Shown: positions 1 to 9,081 of the stretch, piece by piece | Numbering within the stretch: position 1 is the stretch's first letter | Layout of the letters: each line of letters opens with the position of its first letter | Source of the DNA: Planctomycetota bacterium | Lineage (GTDB): Bacteria; Planctomycetota; Planctomycetia; Pirellulales; Lacipirellulaceae | Length of the DNA: 64,000 bases | Assembly: GCA_029259915.1 (NCBI GenBank) | Contig: JAJDED010000020.1 | Coordinates: 62,001 to 126,000, forward strand | Direction of reading: 5' to 3' | Program-made: the position numbers and the translations under genes | Notes under the pieces: model-generated | The model's database searches: none | Told to the model about the DNA's origin: nothing | The model's input: the letters and a program-made list of their open reading frames with translations, nothing else

Positions 1-73
1 CGTGTTCCATTCCTGCTTTCAGCATGAAAAGCTTTTTGGCTGCAGCTTACGGACGCGACGGGAATTCCACAAC

Positions 74-2074
74 TCAAGGCGCGGGGAATTCCTGTACCGA
101 CTCATAAAAGAGCCCTTGGGGTCGGACTTCGAGCCGGTCGACGGAAACTCCCATCAATCCTTGGGATTCTTCTTCACTGGGAAGCAACGCGCGGAGTAAT
201 TCCCATGGCTGCGACTTTGTAGACGCTTCCTCTTCTTCTGTCTCCTCTTCATCATCATGCGCAGAGGTGTCGAGCATTTGATCTAACCGTTGATCGCCCC
301 AGTTGCGTAAGACTTTTGCGTAACGATTTCCATCGGCTACGCGGGTTGCCCAACAGGGCTCATGTGGTAGGAGCTCGTTCGCCTGTTGATAGACACTGCC
401 TCCGCGGAATCCGGAAGCATTGAGTGCAGGATTGTTGAGCGACGAAAGGACCTTTTCAACAACTTGTGCCCCGTAGCCCAGAACCAAGGTACCTTTGCCC
501 AAGAAAAGTCCGCCCTCTACGGGACCGGTTTTGAATCGAAATCCCCGGAAGCCCTGTTCTTCGGTAAACTTGCCGCCAGGCATCGAACTGACAAAAGGCA
601 CCAGCGATTGAAACAATTGCGACCACACTTGCTCATCTTCCAGTTGCCAAACCATCGCATTACGTTCAGGTTGCTCCCAATCGGCATCAATTTCTGGGTC
701 CCACTCGGGTTCAAATTTCAAAATGATGTGTCGCGTGCCTACGGAACCCAGTAAATCTTCCAAACTACATTTCGCAAAACCTACAACCTGAGCTTCGGCC
801 ATCGCAATCCACTGCCCGGCACGATCAGGAAATTCGAGAAGCAAAATCTCTTTGAGAGTTAAATAAGCTTCGCGCAGGTCAAACGAGATCTGGGAATACT
901 CAAGAACCGTGGCGGGAACCCAGTCGGGAGGATCAACGGAAATCGGTTTTTGATCCAACCACTTCATCAGTCCTTGCCGGGGCTGCGCAGTGGCCAGCGA
1001 ATACCGACTATGTAATTGAAAGCCCTGCAGCGTCGCCTTCCAGGCAAAGGGACCGAGTCCGTGAGCGCCACTGATTCGCATTAACTTTTCAAATTTCTCG
1101 TTATCCTTCGACGACACTTGGGCTAAGCGGAGCAGGGGAGTGGGGTTGCCCAGTGCCTCGAACATGCCGATGCCGTCGAGATTCAAAACCTCTGCAGTAC
1201 CGGAATCGTCGGCCAGCTGCTGTAAGAATCCACCTTCTCCCTCAGACAACGAACCAATCAACCGAGCAAAAACATCTGCGAGAAGCTCGGCATCGGGGTG
1301 TTCGTCGGCCGTGGGCGAATTGTGGTAAGTGTGGGCCACCAGCAATCGATTGTCCACGGCGCTTACCAGAACCATCGCATACGTTGCCTTGAGCTTGGCA
1401 CTATTACGCCATTTTTCGTAGGCCTGCTCCCACTGCACCTGTTGGTCTTCTTCTGAAAGCTCGGAATAGTTTTCGGGCAGATCATAATCTTCGTCGTATT
1501 TCCATTCAAATTCGGGGACCATCAATTGCATGACGGGGCGATCGGCCAATTCCAGGTCGATACGTGTGGCGGGATGCTCTTGGTCTTCCTGACGTTCGAC
1601 TACTTTGCCGAGAATTTCAAAAGTTCGACCAGCCAGTTCCGCGCCCGGCTCGCACCAGGCCAATCCCAGCGGACGTGGAATATGATTTTCGTCGTCGACA
1701 ATCACGAGGGCGTAGCCTGTTTCGCCGACCAATAGTTGCCACAAATCGTCGACCGTGAATCCCAACTCGGACATCTCTTTTTGGATTTTCAGCCAATCCT
1801 CAGATTCGGCCTCCTCCATTGCTTTGGCGATTGCGGAAATGCGTCGCTCGCTAAACATCACCGTCCCAAGCTTGGTGTTTTCCCTAAACGCATCGGCAAA
1901 CGCCTTGCCATCAGCAATGCGCACCGCCACTGCCGTTTCTTCAGGAAGCGACTGCCAAACAGTGGGTTGCTGCGCGTATAACTGCGAATCTAAGCTGACT
2001 GGCAACAGTAAGACAAAGAACAAAAACCCCATGGCGCTTGGCATTGAAAAAGTTCGGACGCTAAAAGAAAGCAT
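74..2074 (-). CDS. Secreted protein of unknown function (666 aa)
   Basis: The product begins with a hydrophobic stretch at about residues 14-34 that looks like a signal peptide (cleavage perhaps after LYAQ), so it is probably exported. I recognise no catalytic motif. Residues about 40-130 recall large planctomycete secreted proteins that estimate protein or substrate load, but I cannot name the family. An acidic low-complexity patch (DDEEETEEEEAS) lies near the C-terminus. It is the last gene of a minus-strand unit, with its start only 2 nt after the stop of the protease gene, so co-transcription with the protease and the FG-GAP protein is likely. Reading frame and co-linearity are secure; function is unknown. 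A downstream in-frame ATG at residue 11 is an alternative start. Confidence 0.8.
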   Translation of the reverse strand: MLSFSVRTFSMPSAMGFLFFVLLLPVSLDSQLYAQQPTVWQSLPEETAVAVRIADGKAFADAFRENTKLGTVMFSERRISAIAKAMEEAESEDWLKIQKEMSELGFTVDDLWQLLVGETGYALVIVDDENHIPRPLGLAWCEPGAELAGRTFEILGKVVERQEDQEHPATRIDLELADRPVMQLMVPEFEWKYDEDYDLPENYSELSEEDQQVQWEQAYEKWRNSAKLKATYAMVLVSAVDNRLLVAHTYHNSPTADEHPDAELLADVFARLIGSLSEGEGGFLQQLADDSGTAEVLNLDGIGMFEALGNPTPLLRLAQVSSKDNEKFEKLMRISGAHGLGPFAWKATLQGFQLHSRYSLATAQPRQGLMKWLDQKPISVDPPDWVPATVLEYSQISFDLREAYLTLKEILLLEFPDRAGQWIAMAEAQVVGFAKCSLEDLLGSVGTRHIILKFEPEWDPEIDADWEQPERNAMVWQLEDEQVWSQLFQSLVPFVSSMPGGKFTEEQGFRGFRFKTGPVEGGLFLGKGTLVLGYGAQVVEKVLSSLNNPALNASGFRGGSVYQQANELLPHEPCWATRVADGNRYAKVLRNWGDQRLDQMLDTSAHDDEEETEEEEASTKSQPWELLRALLPSEEESQGLMGVSVDRLEVRPQGLFYESVQEFPAP

Positions 2075-2076
2075 GT

Positions 2077-3057
2077 CTACTCCTTGACGGTAGCTTGTTC
2101 GGCTAGTGATTCGTTTGGTTCTTGGTCCGGCTTACGGAATGGTGGTTCAAAGTATTTTACGCCGTTTTGAGGTTGCGTGGGGTCGAACAAGTAAGCGTCG
2201 CGGTGCTTGAGAAAATCTACCAAATCGGTCGCTGGAATTCCAAACGCCAGGCCGTCGAAAAAACTGTAGCCCGCGCAAACCACGCCCACCACCTCGCCGC
2301 GGGAATTGAAGAGGGGCCCGCCGCTATTGCCTGGGTTGATCGAGGCGTCGGTCTGGATGAATCGCAAATGGCCCATCGTGCGGGTCGTGGAACTGACAAT
2401 CCCCTGTGTCACCGAGCGCTCCAAACCAAGGGGATTGCCAATTGCAAACACAAGATCGCCCACGCGAGCCGTCGATTTCTCGGCGATCACCACGTGCTTG
2501 ATGTCGAGGTTGGCTATCTCATCCTTGTCGATCTGCAGCAGTGCCAAATCGCGCAGCGGGTTCATCGCAAGAATCTTTACCTGCTTAAGCTGACGTTTTT
2601 CGTACCCTTGTTTCTTGCGTTGAAAAACGGTCACCTTCACTTTCAGGCTTTCTTCCACCACGTGGTAGTTCGTGATCAAATGCCCCTGATTGCTGATGAT
2701 GAATCCGCTCCCCATGCCGACTGGCGTGGTGACGGTCACGACCGCATCGCCAAAACGTTTGACCAATTCGGGAACCGGTGCTTCGTCGAGCCGACCCAGC
2801 GTGTAATAGTCTTGCTCGCGGGTTTGGCCTTCCGGCTGGTGTTCGGGACCGCCGATCGACAAAACTCGCTTCGCGTCGACCGTGACCACTTCGTGGCCCA
2901 AATCCAAGACCACCCGGTCGTCGTTCCGCTGTAGCAGCGTGGCAGTCACTTGTGCGCCGCCGGCAAGCTTGACCGTGACCACCTCATCGGCGTGGGTACG
3001 GGTTTCAGAAAGCGTAGCAAAAGACAAAAACAAGATGGCGGGAACTATTTTATTCAT
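2077..3057 (-). CDS. Secreted trypsin-like serine protease (S1C), no PDZ
   Basis: This is a chymotrypsin-fold protease of the HtrA-like S1C group. Counting from the chosen start, the triad is His132 (TNYHVV), Asp170 (LRDLALL) and Ser245 (GNSGGPL). The protein has a short signal peptide and a roughly 80-residue N-terminal extension before the protease domain. It ends soon after the protease domain, so the PDZ domains of classical HtrA are missing. The frame remains open for eight more codons upstream (to 3081). I chose the inner ATG because it overlaps the stop of the upstream FG-GAP gene by only 8 nt and starts the signal peptide cleanly. It lies in a three-gene unit of exported proteins, so periplasmic or surface processing is likely; the substrate is unknown. 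Confidence 0.87.
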   Translation of the reverse strand: MNKIVPAILFLSFATLSETRTHADEVVTVKLAGGAQVTATLLQRNDDRVVLDLGHEVVTVDAKRVLSIGGPEHQPEGQTREQDYYTLGRLDEAPVPELVKRFGDAVVTVTTPVGMGSGFIISNQGHLITNYHVVEESLKVKVTVFQRKKQGYEKRQLKQVKILAMNPLRDLALLQIDKDEIANLDIKHVVIAEKSTARVGDLVFAIGNPLGLERSVTQGIVSSTTRTMGHLRFIQTDASINPGNSGGPLFNSRGEVVGVVCAGYSFFDGLAFGIPATDLVDFLKHRDAYLFDPTQPQNGVKYFEPPFRKPDQEPNESLAEQATVKE

Positions 3058-5233
3058 GTTCTTCACGTTCTTCGCGAGCAAGGTAAAGGATCAAACGGTC
3101 GTGGCACAACAGGGCCAAATCTTGGTGTTGATCGCCGTCGAGGTCCAGCCCCGCAATGGCGCGGGGTTCGTGTACCAGGTTCTCATAGTCGGAGCCGTAG
3201 GGATACACTTTGTCGTCGAATACAGGCCAAGATATTTTTGGTTTGAGTGTTCCCCCATCATCCGCCATGACGGTGATGCGATGTTCCATGTCGTCATACA
3301 CCACCAAATCGAGAACTCCGTCGCCATCGACATCCGTCGAATCGAGCCGATGGAATTTGGTTTCGCGCACACCACCCGATCGGCCTACGCGTTTGTCCAC
3401 CGCGTCGATCAATTTCAGCTCATGGGGTCGACCTTCGCTCAAGTGGATGATCCGATTGTGGTCCACCAGCACAACGCCCAGCACGGGCTCGTTGACTAAG
3501 GCTGAGCCTTCAATCACCTTCACACTTTCTGACACTTGGCTGAGTCCGGAAGGCTCGATTGTGATTTTCTGAATAAACGGGCTCCCTTTCTGCAGGGCCC
3601 AACCTCCGGAATCGCCTGCTGCAATGTAGTCGGCCAGTTGCTGCCCCGGCGGAAGCATCACTTGCTCTTCCGATCGAAGATCGTCGCCAATCCATTGGAG
3701 TACCCCTTCCGTAAGCCTGCCAAGCCGCACGCCATCTGCCACGGCTATCAGTTTGTATTCATCCAGATCGGCTTTCTTGAGATGCGTTGGCGAGGAGACC
3801 ACAGTTTTGTCGTCGCTGTGCACCGCAAGTTTTATGCCTCGGGAATGAGTATCTTTTACCAGCAATCGATCGCCACCGATCCAAAGCACCTCGTCTGCTT
3901 TGGAACTGACATCTTCAAATCGCGTAAGCTCCGGATTAGTTTGACCTTTTTCCCAACGGTAAAGATCCAGATGTTTGTCCACTTTTTGGACCCACCAAGT
4001 TACCGAACCCACGGTGCCAAGGGCCAGAATTTTTCTTCCTTCCACATCGTCCGATTGTGGCATCGACCGCGGATAAGAGAGACGCTGAGAATCCCAACGG
4101 CTTGTGAGCAAGTCGGCAGCGTCTTTCGCCCAAATCAGTAGCAATCCAGGTTCTGCTGCAGGTGCCGCTACCGATTGAATATCGGAAACGGCCGGGTATC
4201 CCTGCTGCTCTCCCCAGCCGGTTTCGCCCAACGCGTAGCAGCGGAGGCGGGGTCCGTCGGGGTCGGCGGTGACGAGCACGCGGTTGGAACCTTGCCACAT
4301 GCCACACCAGGCGGTTTTTGCGCTATCGTCAAACGCTAGTGGTCGCTGCAAGCCGAAAGGACTCGGTTGGCCAACTTCCAGGTGGTAGCGCTTCAGTAGT
4401 TCGCGCACCGATCCATCCAGCAGCATAAGTTGTGTGGTGGTGTCGTCGCTCAGCACTTCAACATCGTGGACCGATCGATCGTGCAGAACTGCGGCCGGGG
4501 CGAGTGATTGCGTTGCCGACCCGCGATACCAGCGGATTGCTTCGGAGGATTTTTGCGATTGCTCGACAAGATCGTCAAACCCATCGCCGTCCAAATCGGC
4601 AAGCCACCAGTTTTTCCGATCGCGTTGCTCGCGCGGCGTGAGCCACACTGCCCGGCCACCCGGCTGTAGGGCGACCTGTTGGATTCCGTTTTTCATGCTC
4701 ACCATCAACTCCAGTTGGTCTTCACGACCGCGGCGAACAAGCAATGAACGATGTCGTGAGGAAACTTCCCCATCCAACAAGTCAATGTGGAAATTTTTCT
4801 GCCAGGTCCCCGATTCCTCCTGACAGTAGACCTGAATCTGGTTGGGCGGAGATACCAGCACAATCAATTCGAGCTGACCGTCGCCGTCGATATCTCGAAT
4901 GACAACGTCTTGCGGTACTCGTTCACATTGCAACTCTCGATGACGCAAGTCTGGCGCCATCGGTAACTCGTTGGGGTGGTTCTTCGAGGGGGTCTCGGGC
5001 GCATCGCGCGAAGCCTCGTCCAGCCAACTGTAAATGTCCAGCCGAGACGATCGACCGTTGACCACAATAAGTTCCTGACGCCCGTCTGCGTCGAGGTCGG
5101 CACAGCGCAGAATTCGTGGATTCCCTTCTTGACGAATCACGCGCATCGATTGCCAGCCGGAGTAATCGGCGTGAGTCGGTTGGCAAAAAATCTGGACACA
5201 GATGAACAGCGCAGAGAGTGAAATAACCCGCAT
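3050..5233 (-). CDS. Secreted FG-GAP/VCBS repeat protein
   Basis: The 727-residue product has a signal peptide (residues 1-22, ending THA). It also has at least five Asp-rich calcium-binding-type blades such as ADLDADGRQELIVV, DIDGDGQLELIVL, DLDGDGFDDLVE and DVDGDGVLDLVVYDD. These are hallmarks of FG-GAP/VCBS beta-propellers, which act outside the cytoplasm in adhesion, binding or as scaffolds. There is no obvious catalytic domain or C-terminal anchor. It is the first gene of a tight minus-strand unit and overlaps the protease gene by 8 nt. The start codon is the first ATG before the signal peptide. The ligand is unknown. Confidence 0.85.
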   Translation of the reverse strand: MRVISLSALFICVQIFCQPTHADYSGWQSMRVIRQEGNPRILRCADLDADGRQELIVVNGRSSRLDIYSWLDEASRDAPETPSKNHPNELPMAPDLRHRELQCERVPQDVVIRDIDGDGQLELIVLVSPPNQIQVYCQEESGTWQKNFHIDLLDGEVSSRHRSLLVRRGREDQLELMVSMKNGIQQVALQPGGRAVWLTPREQRDRKNWWLADLDGDGFDDLVEQSQKSSEAIRWYRGSATQSLAPAAVLHDRSVHDVEVLSDDTTTQLMLLDGSVRELLKRYHLEVGQPSPFGLQRPLAFDDSAKTAWCGMWQGSNRVLVTADPDGPRLRCYALGETGWGEQQGYPAVSDIQSVAAPAAEPGLLLIWAKDAADLLTSRWDSQRLSYPRSMPQSDDVEGRKILALGTVGSVTWWVQKVDKHLDLYRWEKGQTNPELTRFEDVSSKADEVLWIGGDRLLVKDTHSRGIKLAVHSDDKTVVSSPTHLKKADLDEYKLIAVADGVRLGRLTEGVLQWIGDDLRSEEQVMLPPGQQLADYIAAGDSGGWALQKGSPFIQKITIEPSGLSQVSESVKVIEGSALVNEPVLGVVLVDHNRIIHLSEGRPHELKLIDAVDKRVGRSGGVRETKFHRLDSTDVDGDGVLDLVVYDDMEHRITVMADDGGTLKPKISWPVFDDKVYPYGSDYENLVHEPRAIAGLDLDGDQHQDLALLCHDRLILYLAREEREEHE

Positions 5234-5461
5234 GGAAAAGAGCCTCTCGATTTGTTCCGATTCATAATGGAGGAAGATTTATCAGTTTTTGCCTGTACGT
5301 CTTCTATGGGCGATTTTGGGGTTGGGGCAAAAAGGCTATTTGGGCCTTCCATCTTACCAGCACAGAAAACCGGAGTGGCAGCCGATTTTCCCAATAAATA
5401 GTAGATTAGAAAAAGAGCTACCGCCTATTATCTTCTGGGAATACTCTCTTGCGTACGATCC

Positions 5462-5633
5462 ATCCCGGGCGTAGAATCGTAGCAACTCGGGATTTGTGGC
5501 CGCTTGCAGCCGACACTGCTAAAGAGCCAAAAAGTGAACGCCGCCTAGATGACAACCGTGGCAGCGGGAAACAACAATTTGACAAGCTTGCCAGCAACAA
5601 GCCGCATTTGCCGAGAGTGAATGCGGTTTTTTT
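5462..5633 (+). ncRNA. Candidate structured leader or small RNA
   Basis: The segment contains a pairing ATCCCG (5462-5467) with CGGGAT (5488-5493), a possible CACT/AGTG stem, and CCGC with GCGG around 5541-5567. It then ends in a terminator hairpin with a T run about 60 nt before the transsulfuration gene. The layout is that of a terminator-controlled leader or of a short independent RNA. The sequence does not match the SAM-I, SAH, cobalamin, TPP or FMN consensus motifs that I know. Identity is not established. Confidence 0.3.
5602..5633 (+). terminator. Intrinsic terminator upstream of transsulfuration gene
   Basis: CCGCATT (5602-5608) pairs perfectly with AATGCGG (5620-5626) across an 11-nt loop and is followed by seven T residues (5627-5633). 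It lies upstream of the gene it precedes rather than downstream of a gene on the same strand. It therefore ends either an attenuated leader or a small RNA. Confidence 0.75.
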
Positions 5634-5692
5634 GTGCGCCGAACCAGTATTCTGTAGGAATGTGGTAAGGGGTCACTTCATTTTTCACTTGC

Positions 5693-6946
5693 ATGAGCTG
5701 TGTTGAAATGTCGAATCCAACTCGAACGATTGAGCCAATTGTGTCTGAAGAAAACTCGGGTGAAAAGAGCCCCAATTTTTCGGAAAACGTATCCACCCAG
5801 TCGGTCCACGCTGGCGAGAGTCGCCAGAAACCGGGCGACTCGATTACCGACCCGATTTTCTGTGCCTCGACTTTTACGTTTAAGGATACGCAATCCGTCA
5901 TCGATTTTATCGAGCAGAAACAGCCCCGCGAGGAATATGGTCGATACGGCAACCCGGGCGAACGCGTTGCCGAGCGCAAGCTGGCAGTGCTGGAAGGGGG
6001 CGAGGATGCTGTACTGTTTTCCAGCGGCATGTCGGCGATTGTCGGGCTACTGATGTCGAAACTCAGCGCTTGCGACGAAGTGATTTTCTTCGACGAATGT
6101 TATCACCGCAGCCGCGAGTTCTGCACAAAACACCTGTCGCGATTCGGCGTGACCACTCGGCAAGTGCCCGCGTGCGACTACGAAGCGATGGAAGCTGCCA
6201 TCACTCCGCACACCAAGCTGTTGGTCAGCGAATCGCCCACCAATCCACACTTGAGCTGTGTCGACTTGGATCGCTTCGCCGGGATTGGCAAGCAGAACGG
6301 GATCGAAACGCTAATCGATGCCACACTGGCCACGCCTTACAATTTGCGCCCAATTGACGCAGGGATCGACTACGTTTTGCATTCCGTGACCAAATATCTC
6401 GGCGGGCATAACGATTTGCTGGCGGGTGTGGTTGTCGGCACCAAGGAAAAAATGGAGTCGGTCCGCAATCTGCGCGGTATCATGGGCGCCGTGAATTCGC
6501 CGCAAAATGTTTACTTGCTCTCCCGTGGTCTCAAAACGTTCGAATTGCGCATGCAGCGCCATAACGACAACGGCCAGCGCGTCGCAGAGTTCCTGGACGC
6601 GCATCCACGCGTCGAGCGCGTGTACTACCCGGGTCTCGAATCGCATCCCTACCATGAGGTGGCAAAAAAGACGATGCGAGGCTACGGTGGGTTGGTAACA
6701 TTTCTTATAAAAGATGCCGATTGGCGGCAGACGGCCGACGTGGTCGATGCGGTAAAGATTCCGCGAATTGCTCCTAGTTTGGGTGGTGTCGAATCGCTTA
6801 TCGAACAACCGTTGGTGATGAGCTATTATGAGTGCACACCCGAGCAGCGCATAGAATACGGCATCCCCGACAACATGATCCGCCTGTCCTGCGGCATTGA
6901 GAACGCCGACGACCTGATTGCCGATCTGCAACAAGCGCTCGCCTAA
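5693..6946 (+). CDS. PLP-dependent transsulfuration enzyme (cystathionine synthase/lyase type), copy 1
   Basis: This cytoplasmic PLP enzyme belongs to the Cys/Met metabolism family (cystathionine gamma-synthase, gamma-lyase, O-acyl-homoserine sulfhydrylase). The Schiff-base lysine is K234 in HSVTKYLGGHND. The cofactor-binding segments YGRYGNPGERVAERKLA and FSSGMSAI and the C-terminal SLGGVESLIEQP signature are all present. An extra stretch of about 35 residues precedes the usual N-terminus; a second ATG at codon 6 (5708) is an alternative start. The substrate, and thus synthase, lyase or sulfhydrylase activity, cannot be decided from sequence alone. A paralogue follows 15 bp downstream, which suggests two steps of one sulfur amino acid pathway. 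Confidence 0.88.
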   Translation: MSCVEMSNPTRTIEPIVSEENSGEKSPNFSENVSTQSVHAGESRQKPGDSITDPIFCASTFTFKDTQSVIDFIEQKQPREEYGRYGNPGERVAERKLAVLEGGEDAVLFSSGMSAIVGLLMSKLSACDEVIFFDECYHRSREFCTKHLSRFGVTTRQVPACDYEAMEAAITPHTKLLVSESPTNPHLSCVDLDRFAGIGKQNGIETLIDATLATPYNLRPIDAGIDYVLHSVTKYLGGHNDLLAGVVVGTKEKMESVRNLRGIMGAVNSPQNVYLLSRGLKTFELRMQRHNDNGQRVAEFLDAHPRVERVYYPGLESHPYHEVAKKTMRGYGGLVTFLIKDADWRQTADVVDAVKIPRIAPSLGGVESLIEQPLVMSYYECTPEQRIEYGIPDNMIRLSCGIENADDLIADLQQALA

Positions 6947-6961
6947 CCCTCTATTTTTTCC

Positions 6962-8107
6962 ATGCACTTCCGAACGCGCGCGATCCACGTAGGCAACGAA
7001 AAATGCTCCGAAACCGGTGCGGTGGTGCGGCCGTTGCACTTGGCTTCGACCTTCGTGCAACCTGGCGCTGGCGAGTGGGGCGAGTACGACTATTCCCGCA
7101 GCGGCAACCCCACGCGCAAGGCACTGGAAACCACACTGGCTTCGCTGGAAGGGGGTTGCGGCGCACTGGCATTTGCCAGCGGAATGGCCGCCACGCATTG
7201 CGTCACTTCGATGCTAAGCGCAGGGGATCACATCGTTGCCGGGTCCGACATCTATGGCGGCACTTATCGGTTACTACATAAAGTCACCCAACGCGCAGGA
7301 ATCAGTGTCACACTGGTCGACACGACGAATCCCGGCAGCCTGACGGAGGCAATCACCCCAGCGACTAAACTCGTTTGGATCGAAAGCCCAGGAAACCCGC
7401 GACTTTCGATTACCGACATTGCCGCGTGTGCCGAGATTGCTCATCGGCAGGGCGCACTTGTGGGCGTCGACAGCACATTTGCTACACCGGTACTCACCCA
7501 GCCTTTGGAATTGGGCGCCGACATCGTGATGCACTCGGCCACCAAGTATTTGGGTGGCCACAGCGACTTGGTCGGTGGAGCCCTGGTTGTACGCGAACAA
7601 TCGGTATTCGACGAGTTGTACTTCGTACAAAACGCCTCGGGTGCAATCATGGGGCCATTGGAAGCCTTCTTGTGTTCGCGGGGAATCAAGACTCTCGAAC
7701 TCAGGGTCCGCGAGCAATCGCGCACCGCCCAGAAGTTGGCCGAGTGGCTCGCGGGGCATCAGCAAGTCGAGCGTGTGCTCTACCCGGGCTTGCCCGATCA
7801 TCCGGGGCATGACATCGCTAGTCGTCAAATGCAGGGTGCGTTTGGGGCAATGTTGTCGTTCGAATTGCGGGGCAATTTCGCTGCGACGAAACGTTTTGTA
7901 GAATCGACGCAATTGTTCCAATTGGCGGTCAGCCTGGGAGCGGTCGAATCGCTCATTGAGCAACCTGCCGCGATGTCCCACGCCAGCTACGACGCCGCCG
8001 ATCGAGAAAAACACGGCATCGGCGACGGCCTCATCCGGCTCTCAGTCGGCCTAGAAGCCTACGAAGACCTCCAAGCCGATTTACAATCAGCATTTAATAT
8101 CGTCTAA
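6962..8107 (+). CDS. PLP-dependent transsulfuration enzyme (cystathionine synthase/lyase type), copy 2
   Basis: This is a second Cys/Met metabolism PLP enzyme of 381 residues, a normal family length. The PLP lysine is K195 in HSATKYLGGHSD, with YDYSRSGNPTRKALE and FASGMAA in the cofactor site and SLGAVESLIEQPAAMSH near the C-terminus. The STFATPVL and SLGAVESLIEQP segments are close to characterised cystathionine gamma-synthases and lyases. It starts 15 bp after its paralogue and is probably in the same transcript. The two copies are clearly diverged, so this is not a recent duplication. No ribosome-binding site is visible in the pyrimidine-rich upstream spacer. Confidence 0.9.
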   Translation: MHFRTRAIHVGNEKCSETGAVVRPLHLASTFVQPGAGEWGEYDYSRSGNPTRKALETTLASLEGGCGALAFASGMAATHCVTSMLSAGDHIVAGSDIYGGTYRLLHKVTQRAGISVTLVDTTNPGSLTEAITPATKLVWIESPGNPRLSITDIAACAEIAHRQGALVGVDSTFATPVLTQPLELGADIVMHSATKYLGGHSDLVGGALVVREQSVFDELYFVQNASGAIMGPLEAFLCSRGIKTLELRVREQSRTAQKLAEWLAGHQQVERVLYPGLPDHPGHDIASRQMQGAFGAMLSFELRGNFAATKRFVESTQLFQLAVSLGAVESLIEQPAAMSHASYDAADREKHGIGDGLIRLSVGLEAYEDLQADLQSAFNIV

Positions 8108-8114
8108 TCATCCT

Positions 8115-8135
8115 CCTGACCCCTGACCTCCGACT
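8115..8135 (+). repeat. Three tandem CCTGACC-like heptamers
   Basis: The short gap between the second transsulfuration gene and the isomerase-like gene contains CCTGACC twice in register and then TCCGACT. It is a single arm of the heptamer type of intergenic repeat seen elsewhere in this window; no inverted partner is visible nearby. Confidence 0.5.
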
Positions 8136-8150
8136 TCTCTCCACTTCCTC

Positions 8151-9062
8151 ATGCAACTCGGTTTTGTCAGCGCGATTTTCGGTGATTTGTCGTTCGAGGA
8201 AGTTCTGCGCCATGCCGCGGAAATTGGTTACGACTGCGTAGAAGTGATGTGTTGGCCGCCCGGCGGACCAGATAGAAAATTTGGCGGTGTGATGCACTTG
8301 GACGTCACCGAGTTTTCGCAATCACGTGCCGAAGATACCCTGGCACTGTGCGACAAATACGGCATTGTGATTTCTGCGCTGGCGTACTATTCGATTCCCC
8401 TTTCCGCCGACCCTGAGCAAGCAGAGGCGGCCTGTGCACATTTGCCAAAGGTGATCGACGCGGCTGCCCTGTTGGGATTGTCGACGGTGAATTCCTTTGT
8501 CGGGGCGAATCACACGCTTTCGTTGGAAGATAACTTTCGTCGGTTTGAACAAGTGTGGCCCGATTTTGTTCGGCATGCCGAGGAGCGAAATATCCGCATC
8601 GGCATCGAAAACTGTCCGATGCTGTTTCCCGACACTTGGCCATTCGGATTGAACCTTGCTCGGACGCCTGCCATTTGGCGGCGGATGTTCGAGGCCATTC
8701 CTTCCGACCATTTTGGACTGAATTACGATCCGTCCCATTTGCGAATGCAATTGATGGACCCAATCCAACCGATTTACGAATTCGGTCCGCGCATTTTTCA
8801 CACCCATGCCAAAGACATGCGAATCGATCCGCAAAAGCTTAACGACGTCGGATCGTTAGTGCTCCCCATGGAACGCAGCACGGCAAAGATCCCAGGCTTG
8901 GGAGACATCGATTGGGGCAAATGGATCGGAGCGCTTTCGGATGTCGGATACGATGGCCCCGTGTGCGTCGAGGTTGAAGACGAAGCATTCGAAGGCTCTG
9001 TTGAGCGACGTCGCCAATCGCTAGAAATCAGCTACCAAGTCTTGCGCCCGCTGATCGCATAG
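8151..9062 (+). CDS. Sugar phosphate isomerase/epimerase-like TIM-barrel protein
   Basis: The 303-residue product fits the xylose isomerase-like / AP endonuclease family 2 TIM barrel. It has the N-terminal LGFVSAIFGDLSFEEVLRHAAEIGYDCVEV, the metal-ligand type segments GIENCPM, LNYDPSHL, HTHAKDMR, and a C-terminal Glu in VCVEVEDE. Such proteins usually isomerise or epimerise sugars or inositols with a divalent metal; the substrate here is unknown. The start is the first ATG. It is 43 bp downstream of the transsulfuration pair and could be co-transcribed with it, although a functional link is not obvious. Confidence 0.85.
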   Translation: MQLGFVSAIFGDLSFEEVLRHAAEIGYDCVEVMCWPPGGPDRKFGGVMHLDVTEFSQSRAEDTLALCDKYGIVISALAYYSIPLSADPEQAEAACAHLPKVIDAAALLGLSTVNSFVGANHTLSLEDNFRRFEQVWPDFVRHAEERNIRIGIENCPMLFPDTWPFGLNLARTPAIWRRMFEAIPSDHFGLNYDPSHLRMQLMDPIQPIYEFGPRIFHTHAKDMRIDPQKLNDVGSLVLPMERSTAKIPGLGDIDWGKWIGALSDVGYDGPVCVEVEDEAFEGSVERRRQSLEISYQVLRPLIA

Positions 9063-9081
9063 GAAGCAGTTTCGATAATTT

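Larger units (their letters stand above)
5234..5692. other. Divergent intergenic region with leader and terminator
   Basis: This 459-bp gap separates the minus-strand FG-GAP gene from the plus-strand transsulfuration gene. The left half is A/T-rich and should hold the promoters. The right half (about 5462-5633) has several complementary segments and ends in a strong intrinsic terminator in the plus direction, described separately. I see no protein-coding potential here. Confidence 0.5.

Noticed and set aside
1-25. Possible start of another minus-strand gene (ATG at 25, reading MLKAGMEH out of the window)
   Set aside because: Only eight codons are visible, with no upstream signal; it cannot be supported.
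5462-5633. SAM-I, SAH or cobalamin riboswitch
   Set aside because: None of the conserved core motifs of these classes that I know is present. Kept only as an unassigned structured candidate.
6311-7198. Minus-strand open frame across the two transsulfuration genes
   Set aside because: It spans the end of one gene and the start of another, both with intact motifs; no start signal or family match.
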